Assembly: GCF_963678635.1 (NCBI RefSeq)
Contig: NC_087068.1
Span: forward strand, 33,066,189-33,112,235
Direction of reading: 5' to 3'
DNA length: 46,047 nt
From: Symsagittifera roscoffensis
Lineage: Eukaryota; Xenacoelomorpha; Acoela; Convolutidae
Shown here: positions 30,264 through 39,026 of the stretch, one piece after another
Position numbering within the stretch: the first letter of the stretch is position 1
Layout: the number at the start of each line of letters is the position of its first letter
The notes under the pieces: model-generated
Database searches by the model: none
Seen by the model: the letters and a program-made list of their open reading frames with translations, nothing else
What the model was told of the DNA's origin: nothing
Program-made: the position numbers and the translations under genes

Positions 30264-30417
30264 CTAGGAAAAGAATTAGGTGGATTGTTGCTAGGGCGAA
30301 TGTGATGATTGCTTTCTTTATACATTTGCATATTGTCAAGATGAGGGATGATAGAAATGTTATAAAAATTACAAATAGTAAAAAAATATCTGTTCTACTA
30401 AAAATGGTTCGTATCAT
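30229..30417 (-). CDS. Small hydrophobic protein (62 aa), copy 2
   Basis: Identical to the copy at 22037-22225, with two predicted membrane segments and ATGA overlap with the preceding ORF. Confidence 0.4.
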   Translation of the reverse strand: MIRTIFSRTDIFLLFVIFITFLSSLILTICKCIKKAIITFALATIHLILFLEEYYNKHKFFH

Positions 30418-30644
30418 TTAGATAAGTTTTGTGAATCGTACCTGTGGATATAGTCAATAGCTTTTGAAAGTTGGAGGTATAGTTCAAATATGGAATAGAA
30501 AATTAAAAAAATTTTGCAAAAAATGATTAAGATTATTACAAAAGATTCAAAGGTATCAAAAAGAAATGTGACTAAAAGTTTAAATATCGTTAAAAAGTTT
30601 ATGGTAATGTTAAGATTTATGTTGACTGGTCGAGAGAAGAGCAT
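30414..30644 (-). CDS. Small hydrophobic protein (76 aa), copy 2
   Basis: Identical to the copy at 22222-22452. The candidate TATAAAA upstream is at 30838-30844. Confidence 0.4.
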   Translation of the reverse strand: MLFSRPVNINLNITINFLTIFKLLVTFLFDTFESFVIILIIFCKIFLIFYSIFELYLQLSKAIDYIHRYDSQNLSK

Positions 30645-31331
30645 TTAAGAAATAGCTTCTCGATCGAATATTTTTTGTTGTTTGAGGCAATTTTCAAGTG
30701 TGGTCGAATTATTTATTGGTTTTTTGACAAGTGGGTTGAGTTTTGTGAAAACTTGTTGGGGGCGAATTTTATGGTGATCGGGAGGTCTTCTTTGTCTTTA
30801 TTTTTATTTGTCAAGTGATCTGGGGTAATTTTGAGAGTTTTATACTTTAGGTTAATTAAAATGGTCGTTCTTTTACTTTAGGCTAATTTAACATATTTGT
30901 TTGGGGGGTATTTGAGATCGGAGTTGGGGAAATATTGTTGATCTGTGGGTTATTAGATAAGGGAGGGTTATGATATTATGGTGATACTTATTTTAGTTGT
31001 CAAGTTGGAGTGGTTTGCTTTTTTTTGACCTGGAGGTCGCAAAGTTATAGTTATAGATATGCCTGGAGTTTAATATCGTTCGTCTAGTTGGTTTGTGTTA
31101 GAGTTAGAGAAGGTGACGGATTGGATGAATCCTATTGGCTAATTTTGAACTAGAATTGTTGCTTGTTTGTCAGCATGTTATTTTGAAAAATGAAAGTTCA
31201 AAATATTTCAGAGGTGCAAAAATTATTAAATATAAAATTAAAGCTGTTTTTGAAATTCGACTTTCTTTAATATTTTAGATTGTGGAATGAATGTTTTATA
31301 GTTTTTACGTGGTTGATTTCTAAGTCGTGAT

Positions 31332-32265
31332 GACTCTCTATGTTCTGATTTGTCGATTTGTTCTTGGGGTATTATTTTTTCTGTCAATTTTCTATTTTTT
31401 CTTTCTTTTTGAGGTATTTTTTGATCTAGCTTTTTTGTATTGTTTTTCGTTATAGTTGATTTTTTATTTTGGTTCTCGAGATGAATGTCAGATTGTTCCT
31501 TTGTTTTATTCTCCGTGTGTGGGTTATTTTGAATTTTTTTAAACCTGTGAACGAATATAATTGAGTTAGTTCGCGTAGTGCGTATTCTTTTGGGTAATAA
31601 GGTAATAGGTTGTTTCGATGTTGAACAATTTCTTTTTTGTCTGAGTCGGTGATTTTATATGTGACATCAGTGGGCTTAGCAATTATTTGGTATGGTCCTT
31701 TACGAAGGGGTTGTAATTTTTTAGAGATTTCTTTTTGAGTGTTAAAATTGGGTATTGAAACAAATGTTCCAATTTTTAAATCGGAGGCTGGTGTCGGAGA
31801 CTCTCTATGTTCTGATTTCTCGACTTGTTCTTGGGGTATAATTTTTTCTGTCATTCTTCTATGTTTTCTTACTTTTTGAGGTATATTTTGATCTAGTTTT
31901 TTGTATTGTTTTTGGTTGTAGTTGATTTTTTATTTTGTTTTTCAAGGTGAATGTCATTTTGTTCATTATTTCAATTTCCGTATGTAGATGATTTTGAATA
32001 ACTTTTAAACCTGTGAAAGAATATAATTGAGTTAGTTCACGTAGTGCGTATTCTTTTGGGTAATAAGGTAAGAGATTTTTTCTATGTTGAACAATTTCTT
32101 TTTGGTCTGAATCGGTGATTTTATATGTTACGTCAGTGGGTTTGCCAGTTATTTGGTATGGTCCTTTACAAAGGGGTTGTAATTTTTTAGAAATTCCTTT
32201 TTGTGTATTAAAATTTGGTATTAAGACAAATATTCCAATTTTTAAATCGGAGGCTGGTGTAAAGC
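31332..32265 (-). repeat. 467-bp tandem duplication within the integrase tail, copy 2
   Basis: Same two units as at 23140-24073, displaced by 8192. Its presence in both copies shows the 467-bp event came before the 8.19-kb duplication. Confidence 0.85.
31450..31854 (-). CDS. Second integrase C-terminal GPY domain, copy 2
   Basis: Differs from 23258-23662 by one Leu-to-Ser change in the FVSIPNF stretch. It is out of frame with the first GPY domain at 31859-32359. See copy 1 for domain description. Confidence 0.6.
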   Translation of the reverse strand: MTEKIIPQEQVEKSEHRESPTPASDLKIGTFVSIPNFNTQKEISKKLQPLRKGPYQIIAKPTDVTYKITDSDKKEIVQHRNNLLPYYPKEYALRELTQLYSFTGLKKFKITHTRRIKQRNNLTFISRTKIKNQL

Positions 32266-32359
32266 GTGAATTTATTTGTTCGTTAATTTTTTGTCTTTGT
32301 AACAATTTTTTTGTTACTTTTTGGTAAATTTCATTGTGTTTTTTATCTCTATTTAAAAT
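31859..32359 (-). CDS. Integrase C-terminal region with first GPY domain, copy 2
   Basis: 166 codons in frame with the core after a TAG at 32360-32362. Contains GPYQITG in place of GPYQITA in copy 1. Confidence 0.75.
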   Translation of the reverse strand: MLNRDKKHNEIYQKVTKKLLQRQKINEQINSRFTPASDLKIGIFVLIPNFNTQKGISKKLQPLCKGPYQITGKPTDVTYKITDSDQKEIVQHRKNLLPYYPKEYALRELTQLYSFTGLKVIQNHLHTEIEIMNKMTFTLKNKIKNQLQPKTIQKTRSKYTSKSKKT

Positions 32360-32938
32360 CTATTCGGTGTGTGTACCGGAGGCTAATTTAAGGATTTGTG
32401 GGTGATGAAAATGATCTTCATCGTGTGTATGTAAAGGTAAGTTATAACAAATTGAGTCTTTATTCGGTTGACAATAACTTTGTGCATTTTTATGAGAGCT
32501 TGCTGTAAACATAATTGGTTTGCGTGGCTTTTGATTAAAAACCATTTCATATGGTGACATTCCTAGAGTTGTCGTGATTTGTGAATTATATGCTAAGGGA
32601 AATAGTTTTACATCTGCTGACCATTCGGTGTATCTTGTATCATTTCCATTTATGATACATCTAAGATATTCTTGTAGTGAACGGTTCATACCTTCGACTA
32701 AACCGTTTGTCCAAGGTGCATGAGATGTACGCGGTTTGTGCTTAATGTTATATAAATGACATAGTGTGATGATTTCATTGTTTATGAATTCTGTATCGTT
32801 GTCTGTAACTAAAATTTCGGGTAATCCGAACTTGGCTATCCAGTGTTCATAAAGTGTTGTGTAAGCGTAATAAGCGTTACAATGTGGTACTGGGTTAAGT
32901 GCTACATAATGTGTAAATGCGTCAACAATTACCATAAT
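32360..32938 (-). CDS. Integrase catalytic core (DD35E), copy 2
   Basis: Protein-identical to 24168-24746. In phase with RT after the TGA at 32939-32941; one ATT codon separates that stop from the first ATG. The catalytic triad is intact. Confidence 0.88.
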   Translation of the reverse strand: MMVIVDAFTHYVALNPVPHCNAYYAYTTLYEHWIAKFGLPEILVTDNDTEFINNEIITLCHLYNIKHKPRTSHAPWTNGLVEGMNRSLQEYLRCIINGNDTRYTEWSADVKLFPLAYNSQITTTLGMSPYEMVFNQKPRKPIMFTASSHKNAQSYCQPNKDSICYNLPLHTHDEDHFHHPQILKLASGTHTE

Positions 32939-35272
32939 TCAGGAGTTTCCTTCGGATGAGGGTGAAATTGGTCCTTTTGTATCAAATGAAATACGGTGGT
33001 TAAAGTACAAACTTTGTCCTTTAAAATCTTGTTTTTGTGCTATTTGTTTTTGATTTGGATAAGGTTTATTTAGCTGACATACTATACAATCATTGCATAG
33101 TACTTTTATCCAAATTGGTGCATTTGGGAAATAAAAGTTTTGTATGAAATTTGAATATGTTTTCTCTGATCCAGAGTGTCCTTTAATGTTTTGTGTATGT
33201 GAAATATTAAAAGCTATAAGAATCATACTTAGAGGGAGACAGGGAACTGTAGATTCTTTTAATTTGTATTCTAGAAGGTCTGTGTTTTCGTTAATTGTTG
33301 TATTATTAAATTTTCGAAAATAGCGGAGGAGTGTTTTATTTCCTAAAATAGTTGTATCTGCCTTAATGGGTTTAGTTTTATATTTGTGCCATGATTTTAG
33401 TTGTCTAATTACTGGGTCAAGATTTTGATATTGTTTCAAAGTATTAATTGTAACTTTATTTGTTGGGGGGAGAAAAATTTTTTCAATTTCTAATTTAGAT
33501 AAAGGAATTGTATCAAGTGGGTCATGGAGGTCAAAAACTTGATTTATTGTGTACTTTGAATCGTTTGTTTGTGGTCCTGATAAATTTATTTTATCAGTTA
33601 GATTTTCTTTTTCAATTAATGGAAAAAGGTCTTTTTTATGCGGGGCTTGTTTTACTCTTTTTTGTTGGGTGTTATCTTTTATCCATTGTGAGTATGGAAT
33701 TGGTTTGAAAGTTGATGTTCCAAGTAGATCAACTTCGTAGTGGTTATTTTGGCAATCTAAATAAAGTGGGAAGTGTTGTAGATTATTTATCTGTGATTGT
33801 TCAACGTCAGTTTTTACTGCATATTTGCATTCTAGTCGGGGTGATGTTTCGTTCTCTGCAAGGTAGAATTTTATATTTTTGGGTATTTCAACTGTAGTTT
33901 TACGTGTAAGTAATTCAGGTGGTGTATTTCGACTTAAAGTGTCTGGTAATGCAAGATTCTTTCCTGCTGTCCAAACTATATGTAAGTTTGGGAATTTCAT
34001 TAGAATTAGTTGAAACCTATAAACTCGGTGATTTGGGTTAGATTTTTGTGTAAAGAGAAAGATGATTGGTTTGTGATCTGTAAATAGAACTGTTGGATGT
34101 TTTGATCCAAGTATCAGAAATTCATATTCTGTTAGTGTATATATTATAGCTGTACATTCTCTCATTAGAGTTGAGAGTCGTAGCTCTGCTTGAGTGAATA
34201 GTCGAGAATTTGCTGATATAAGGTTCATTTTGTTTGTACCATTGTGTGATTGTAATAATGCTGCGCCGATGCCAAAATTCGAAGCATCGCACATTGCATA
34301 GAATGGTTGATTTGGATCTGGATTTGTATTCGAAATTTGTTCAGTTAGGAGTTTTTTAATTTCTTCAAATTGTGCTTGATGTTCTGTGTTCCATTCAAAA
34401 TTATTTTGTTGTCTAAGTATATTATAGAATGGTCTTAGGTATAATTGCATTTTATAGACATATTTGCTTAAAAAATTTAACGTTCCAAGGAATTCTTGGA
34501 TTTTCTTTTTGTTTGTTGGTGGTTGGAGCTTTTGAATAGCATCAATGCGAGATTTTAATGGAGTGATTGTTTTTCTTTCTATATTGTGTCCTAAGAATTT
34601 AACTCGTGTTAAAAAGAAGTGTGATTTATCGGGGGCGGCCTTCAGATTTTCGTTCTGAAGTATTTTGTGATAGTGTTCTAAAACTTTGAACATTTCTTCT
34701 TTTGTCTGTGATTGCATAAAAACATCGTCTAAATAGGTGATTGCGTTTTTCTTGAGTATTAGTGGTCTAAAAATTTTGATCATAAAAGCTGAAAATGCTG
34801 CTGGTCCTATGGATATTCCATAGAATAGGCGGTTGAATTCATATTGCTGATTTCCAATAACAAATTGTGTTAAGCGTCGCGATTGTTCATCTAGTGGCAT
34901 TTGATTATATGCACTATTCATATCTGCGGTTGTAAAGTATTTTCCGTTTATTTTTGTTAAAATAACTTGTATTGGTTCAATAGGCCAATTGCATTTTGAT
35001 TCGTCTATTAGTGAATTAAGGTATCTAACGTCTAGAACTATTTTTAATGATTCTCCTTTTGCTAGGATGATAACAGGGTTTATATATGTGTTACCTTTTG
35101 GTTGTTCTTCTTTGTTTACCGGTGAGATAATATTGTATTGTTCTAAAATATCGAGTAATCTGTTTACTTTATCATGTAAGTGAATTGGTACTTTACTTGC
35201 TCTTTGTTTTTTGAAAACTGCGTCAGGTTTTAATGGGAGATGTAGTGATGAGCTGATTTTGCCAACATCAAA
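32939..35272 (-). CDS. Reverse transcriptase, RNase H and integrase zinc domain, copy 2
   Basis: 777 codons directly in phase with protease, after a single TAA at 35273-35275. Same domain order and intact catalytic residues as copy 1 (YLDD, RNase H D/E/D, HHCC zinc motif). As this copy follows the complete gag and protease, it is the one that would act in a full-length transcript if the TAA is bypassed. Confidence 0.93.
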   Translation of the reverse strand, partial: FDVGKISSSLHLPLKPDAVFKKQRASKVPIHLHDKVNRLLDILEQYNIISPVNKEEQPKGNTYINPVIILAKGESLKIVLDVRYLNSLIDESKCNWPIEPIQVILTKINGKYFTTADMNSAYNQMPLDEQSRRLTQFVIGNQQYEFNRLFYGISIGPAAFSAFMIKIFRPLILKKNAITYLDDVFMQSQTKEEMFKVLEHYHKILQNENLKAAPDKSHFFLTRVKFLGHNIERKTITPLKSRIDAIQKLQPPTNKKKIQEFLGTLNFLSKYVYKMQLYLRPFYNILRQQNNFEWNTEHQAQFEEIKKLLTEQISNTNPDPNQPFYAMCDASNFGIGAALLQSHNGTNKMNLISANSRLFTQAELRLSTLMRECTAIIYTLTEYEFLILGSKHPTVLFTDHKPIIFLFTQKSNPNHRVYRFQLILMKFPNLHIVWTAGKNLALPDTLSRNTPPELLTRKTTVEIPKNIKFYLAENETSPRLECKYAVKTDVEQSQINNLQHFPLYLDCQNNHYEVDLLGTSTFKPIPYSQWIKDNTQQKRVKQAPHKKDLFPLIEKENLTDKINLSGPQTNDSKYTINQVFDLHDPLDTIPLSKLEIEKIFLPPTNKVTINTLKQYQNLDPVIRQLKSWHKYKTKPIKADTTILGNKTLLRYFRKFNNTTINENTDLLEYKLKESTVPCLPLSMILIAFNISHTQNIKGHSGSEKTYSNFIQNFYFPNAPIWIKVLCNDCIVCQLNKPYPNQKQIAQKQDFKGQSLYFNHRISFDTKGPISPSSEGNS

Positions 35273-36397
35273 TTAGGATGTTGCATAGACTGATGAATAT
35301 TTTATTAGCTGTTTGGCTAATTTGTCAAATTCGTCTTGTGTTATTTGTGAATGTTGGAAGTTAAACATTGTTAAAAATTTCTGTTGATTCTCTGTATAGT
35401 TATTTATGTTGAATGTAGGTTTGAAATATGGGGTTTTTGTGAAATAATCTGTATTTCTTTTTTCATTACTTATTATATTATTTATGGATAATTTTTCATT
35501 AAGAATTGTGGATTGACAAATATCTAATAATTGGAGTATATTATTTACGCGGTATGCTTTTTCGTGTATTGGTGATATCGTAGCGTTGGTTTTGCAATAG
35601 CCTAAAAGTCCTAAAGGTAATGTTACTTGATAGGGTGTATTGTTGTATACATGTAGAGAAATAGTATCTGAATTCGAGTTTTTCAAATATTTTATCGATG
35701 AAGTTGTGATTTTGAAAAACTTATGGATAGGTTTGAATTCAAAATCTGACATATAGAGTTGTTGTTTATTTTGTTTTTTATCATATTGGTGAACTTGTTT
35801 TATTGAAAAATTATATATGTTTCCTGATAGTGGTTTCAGGTGTTTTCTTTGTTGATTATATATCGGATAAAATTTTGAAAAGAATGGTGGTTGTTTATTT
35901 AATCTTTGAAAAAATGTCAGGGATGTGTCTTTTGTTTTTGTGTATTTATCTTTGATTAGTATTTTACTATTCAAAATATTGATTGTTGGTATATATTTAG
36001 AGATAAATGGTATTCCAATAATATTGTGTTTAATATCAGTGATATGAAATATTTGTTTAAATGGTTTATTTAAAATTTTATTTTGCCCTATTGTTCTTGT
36101 GGGGAGAAGAAATAATTGAATTTTTCCATAGTTTACCAATGTTGATCCTTGCGCTGTTGCTAGTTTACTGGAGGTTTCAATAGGCGTTAGTTTTGGGTGT
36201 AATGTTTTTATCTCATTCCATGTGGGAATGTTTATTATGTTTGATTCTGCTCCTGAATCAATTAAAAAATCAATTTCAAGATCTGGTGGTTGAAATTCTT
36301 TGTTTCTTGGACTTTCTAAAAGAAATGGTATTGTCCAATTTTTTCTTTGGGTTGTTCTTTTTGTATATTTTGATAGATGTGATTTGTATTCAAGCAT
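35273..36397 (-). CDS. Aspartic protease, copy 2
   Basis: 374 codons with an ATG at 36397 that lies inside gag. The active site is D47-S48-G49 (FLIDSGAES) and the flap-side motif is IIGIPF near 126-131, as in gypsy retropepsins. It overlaps the last 82 nt of gag in the -1 frame. This is the usual gag-pol arrangement, in which protease is made by -1 ribosomal frameshifting and then cleaves the polyproteins. The ~240 residues after the protease core are unassigned. It ends at a TAA that is followed in phase by RT. Confidence 0.9.
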   Translation of the reverse strand: MLEYKSHLSKYTKRTTQRKNWTIPFLLESPRNKEFQPPDLEIDFLIDSGAESNIINIPTWNEIKTLHPKLTPIETSSKLATAQGSTLVNYGKIQLFLLPTRTIGQNKILNKPFKQIFHITDIKHNIIGIPFISKYIPTINILNSKILIKDKYTKTKDTSLTFFQRLNKQPPFFSKFYPIYNQQRKHLKPLSGNIYNFSIKQVHQYDKKQNKQQLYMSDFEFKPIHKFFKITTSSIKYLKNSNSDTISLHVYNNTPYQVTLPLGLLGYCKTNATISPIHEKAYRVNNILQLLDICQSTILNEKLSINNIISNEKRNTDYFTKTPYFKPTFNINNYTENQQKFLTMFNFQHSQITQDEFDKLAKQLIKYSSVYATS

Positions 36398-38385
36398 TTT
36401 GTTTTATTATTTCCATTGGATTTATTTGTAGTGTTGATTTCGTTAGTTTCTTGTGCCGTTTGTGTAGAATGGATGGGTTCAATATAATAATTGTGAAGGA
36501 GTTCTGATTGATTTTCATATATATGTGATGAAAAAGGTTGTTCATATATAATAGGTTCGTAGTCATTTTCGACTGCTATCATATTTATGGAGATAGTGTT
36601 TTCTGTATCACTTTCTGAATCTGATGATTCACAGTTTATTTGATTTAGTTGTAGTTCGTTATTTCGTGTGTCATCAATACCTGGGGGGTCTGATGTTGTT
36701 TCTGGATTTGATTGTACTTGATTAATATGTCTTTGATGTTTAGGTGTACTACTTCTGTGGCGATTGTTAGAATTATTATAATGGTTATTATTCCTGTGTG
36801 ATGATTGGGAATAATTTCTATAACGGTTATTATAACTTGAATGTCGATTTTGTGAATTATTTTGTGATCTGTTTTGATAATTATTGTTTGGTCTGTTATA
36901 GTTTGATATATTATATGAGTTGTTCCTTGATCGATTGTTCGGGTAATTCTGGTTTCGGTTGTTTGAATAACTTCTATTTCGATTATTGGAGTAATTTCTA
37001 TTTCTATTGTATGATGAGTTTCGTGATTGATTGTTTGGATAGTAATTATTTCTTGATTGGGAATTAGATCTAGAAACAAATTGTGTTGTATTCGAATTTA
37101 ATCTGGAGTAGTTATTTCGACTTTTTGGTCTATTGTAATGATTTTGTGACGAATTTTGTGTATTTCTTCGTTCTGGTGATCTTCCTCTATAACTTGAGTT
37201 ATATGGTGATTGGGTTCTCGTGTCATTGGTATTGTTCGGAAGTGGTTTTCCTGAACTGTTGTTGCTGTATACATTTTTGTTTGGTAGATTTTGATCTTTC
37301 TTCATGTATTGATAGAATGATTTATTTGGTTCTTTATATTTTTGAGGTTTGTTTTGATTGTCCTGTTGTTTTTGTCTACATTCAGAAATACTATGTCCGT
37401 ATCGTCGGCAATAGTTACACCATTTTTTGAAAGATGGTTTGCCTTTAAAGTTTGGGTGCTTTTCATAAATATTGAGTATTTCAGTGATTTTTTCAACGAG
37501 GTCTGTATCTGATTCCTGTATATTGTTGATATTTGTGGTATTTGTTTCAATTCGGTTAACATATTGTAATTTCAGATTTTCTGTTTCTTCAAGTTTCATT
37601 GTGATTTCCGCTTGCTCTAGTTTGTCTACTAGTTTTCGAAAATCTAAATCGGGCACTCGAATTGAGGAGGGATGGGATGCTCTCTTTTTTATTGCTATTT
37701 TCCTTAATTGAGGTGTTAAGGTCATCATTAAGATTTCTGTCATTTTTGTAATTTTATAGTCGTGTGTATTTAATGAATATGCTTTTCGAACTAGTGTTTC
37801 GATACGTACTGCTAATTGTTTGATGGTTTCATTTGGTAATCTGCGAATTTCATTACATAAAACTCTTTGTTGTTGTTTGTTCCTCTCGGAGTCAAACATT
37901 TTTGAAAATTCTTGTGTAAATTTTTTCCAGTTTGATTTTATTTCTATAGGCAATCCTGAAAACCATTTTTGGGCTGCGCCGTCTAAGGTTGTCTGTATCA
38001 ACGCTGTGCGTCGATGTATCCAGTTTTGATGTAGTGGCGTATTAATTGGTTCAGGTCCTATATTTAAAATTAAATTTGCTGTTACTGCATTTAAATAATC
38101 TTCTACAGAATATTCAGGGTCTGTTCCTGTGAATACCATTAATGGTTTGTTTGATGTTATTGATGATCCACCCATAAGGTATGGATTCATTGTCATTTGT
38201 AATGATTCTGCTGCATTTGGCATTTGTGAAAAATTCGAAAGTTGATTTTTTGTTATTTCGTGTTGTTGAAGGTAATATGGAAGTGGTATTTCATTTTGCA
38301 TTTGTGTTGGTTGATACGAATGTGTAATCATTGGGTTTTGTGGCTGAATTGGTTGAAAAGATTGTGTATTAATTGGGTTTTGCAT
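36316..38385 (-). CDS. gag: Gag polyprotein, complete copy
   Basis: 689 residues with an ATG start. The Gln/Pro-rich N-terminus (1-75) is followed by a Retrotrans_gag capsid-like region at about 80-270 (DGAAQKWFSGLP, ETLVRKAYSL). A CCHC zinc knuckle lies at C323-C326-H331-C336 (CNYCRRYGHSISEC) for RNA binding. Then comes an Asn/Ser/Arg-rich low-complexity tail at ~380-560 and an acidic C-terminus. Gag forms the particle that packages the transcript. The N-terminus overlaps the pre-gag frame by 58 nt in another frame. Only this copy is complete. Confidence 0.9.
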   Translation of the reverse strand: MQNPINTQSFQPIQPQNPMITHSYQPTQMQNEIPLPYYLQQHEITKNQLSNFSQMPNAAESLQMTMNPYLMGGSSITSNKPLMVFTGTDPEYSVEDYLNAVTANLILNIGPEPINTPLHQNWIHRRTALIQTTLDGAAQKWFSGLPIEIKSNWKKFTQEFSKMFDSERNKQQQRVLCNEIRRLPNETIKQLAVRIETLVRKAYSLNTHDYKITKMTEILMMTLTPQLRKIAIKKRASHPSSIRVPDLDFRKLVDKLEQAEITMKLEETENLKLQYVNRIETNTTNINNIQESDTDLVEKITEILNIYEKHPNFKGKPSFKKWCNYCRRYGHSISECRQKQQDNQNKPQKYKEPNKSFYQYMKKDQNLPNKNVYSNNSSGKPLPNNTNDTRTQSPYNSSYRGRSPERRNTQNSSQNHYNRPKSRNNYSRLNSNTTQFVSRSNSQSRNNYYPNNQSRNSSYNRNRNYSNNRNRSYSNNRNQNYPNNRSRNNSYNISNYNRPNNNYQNRSQNNSQNRHSSYNNRYRNYSQSSHRNNNHYNNSNNRHRSSTPKHQRHINQVQSNPETTSDPPGIDDTRNNELQLNQINCESSDSESDTENTISINMIAVENDYEPIIYEQPFSSHIYENQSELLHNYYIEPIHSTQTAQETNEINTTNKSNGNNKTKCLNTNHIYQNIQKEQPKEKIGQYHFF
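36339..36344 (-). promoter_or_regulatory. Candidate -1 frameshift site between gag and protease
   Basis: An A6 run in sense (GAAAAAATTGG) lies inside the 82-nt gag/protease overlap and allows P-site AAA to slip back one base into the protease frame. It does not fit the canonical X XXY YYZ phasing. In copy 1 the same run is followed by one extra T, which removes the need for a shift. Confidence 0.4.
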
Positions 38386-39026
38386 TTGTAAAAAATCCTA
38401 TGATATGTATATGGTTTTTGCACTCCTTGTCCACGATATTCTTGAGTATATGGTGCAAATATATCTGGTTGTAAATAATCATCATCAGAGGATAGGTAAT
38501 CCGTTTGATGAGGTGCTTGTTTTTTATTTTTATTCTGTTGAAAGAATAGGTAATTTTCACTACGATCCTGTGGAGGATGTGAATTAGTTTGAAAATTTAC
38601 TGAGTTGGTTGTTGCCATTGGATTATCCCAATAGCGAGATCTTATCTGATTATGATTATTTTTTCGTGGGGGATAGTTTGTTTTTGATGAATGTGTATAA
38701 TTATAATTGTGTTCCGCAAAATTGTTTCTTGTGAACGTTCTGCGTGTTTTTGACGGTATTGTCATGGGTCTATATGTTTGATAATCCATTTGTGAATATT
38801 TTGGAGCAACCGAAGGTTTAACGGTTGATTGTAAGGTTACCTGTGCTAGTGAATAGTTTGTATTTCTTGGTGTTGTTAAATTTGGACGTATTGGTGAAAT
38901 ACTTTGTTGTGTAGTTAATGTTGTTTGTACAATTTCTTCATTTATGAAGTGTGATGGTGTCTGAATATCTTGCTGAGTGAGATTCCTAGTTCCATTAAGG
39001 TTTTCATTGTGTATGACGGTCGAGTT
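38328..39026 (-). CDS. Third section of the pre-gag frame (232 codons)
   Basis: Open in phase after the TGA at 39027-39029 and runs into the start of gag, overlapping it by 58 nt in the other frame. The first ATG is at 38789, but the frame is protein-like from the stop onward. It is rich in Asn, Gln, Thr and Tyr with few hydrophobics, so probably disordered. A six-T run near the gag start could permit a shift into gag, which would make this a gag N-terminal extension. Unrecognised. Confidence 0.5.
   Translation of the reverse strand, partial: NSTVIHNENLNGTRNLTQQDIQTPSHFINEEIVQTTLTTQQSISPIRPNLTTPRNTNYSLAQVTLQSTVKPSVAPKYSQMDYQTYRPMTIPSKTRRTFTRNNFAEHNYNYTHSSKTNYPPRKNNHNQIRSRYWDNPMATTNSVNFQTNSHPPQDRSENYLFFQQNKNKKQAPHQTDYLSSDDDYLQPDIFAPYTQEYRGQGVQKPYTYHRIFYKCKTQLIHNLFNQFSHKTQ

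Larger units (their letters stand above)
29078..37270 (-). repeat. Tandem duplication, copy 2
   Basis: Homologous to 20886-29079. This copy is continuous with the intact gag and the 5' side of the element, so it is the segment that would be translated from a full-length transcript. Its left end runs straight into the truncated gag of copy 1 through the AT microhomology. Confidence 0.93.

Noticed and set aside
36316-36397. Overlap of gag and protease as evidence of a broken gag
   Set aside because: A short overlap in the -1 frame is normal for gag-pro junctions in this family.
36645-37079. Isoleucine/threonine-rich minus-strand frame of 144 codons inside gag
   Set aside because: It is an alternative frame of the Asn/Ser/Arg low-complexity tail of gag, where the biased codons keep the other frames open by chance. 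The same shadow appears in copy 1 (28460-28888).
20886-37270. Non-standard genetic code inferred from in-frame stops
   Set aside because: All three stop codons appear once each at isolated points while hundreds of other codons read normally, and other genes such as the SnoaL ORF end at ordinary stops. Reassignment is not supported.
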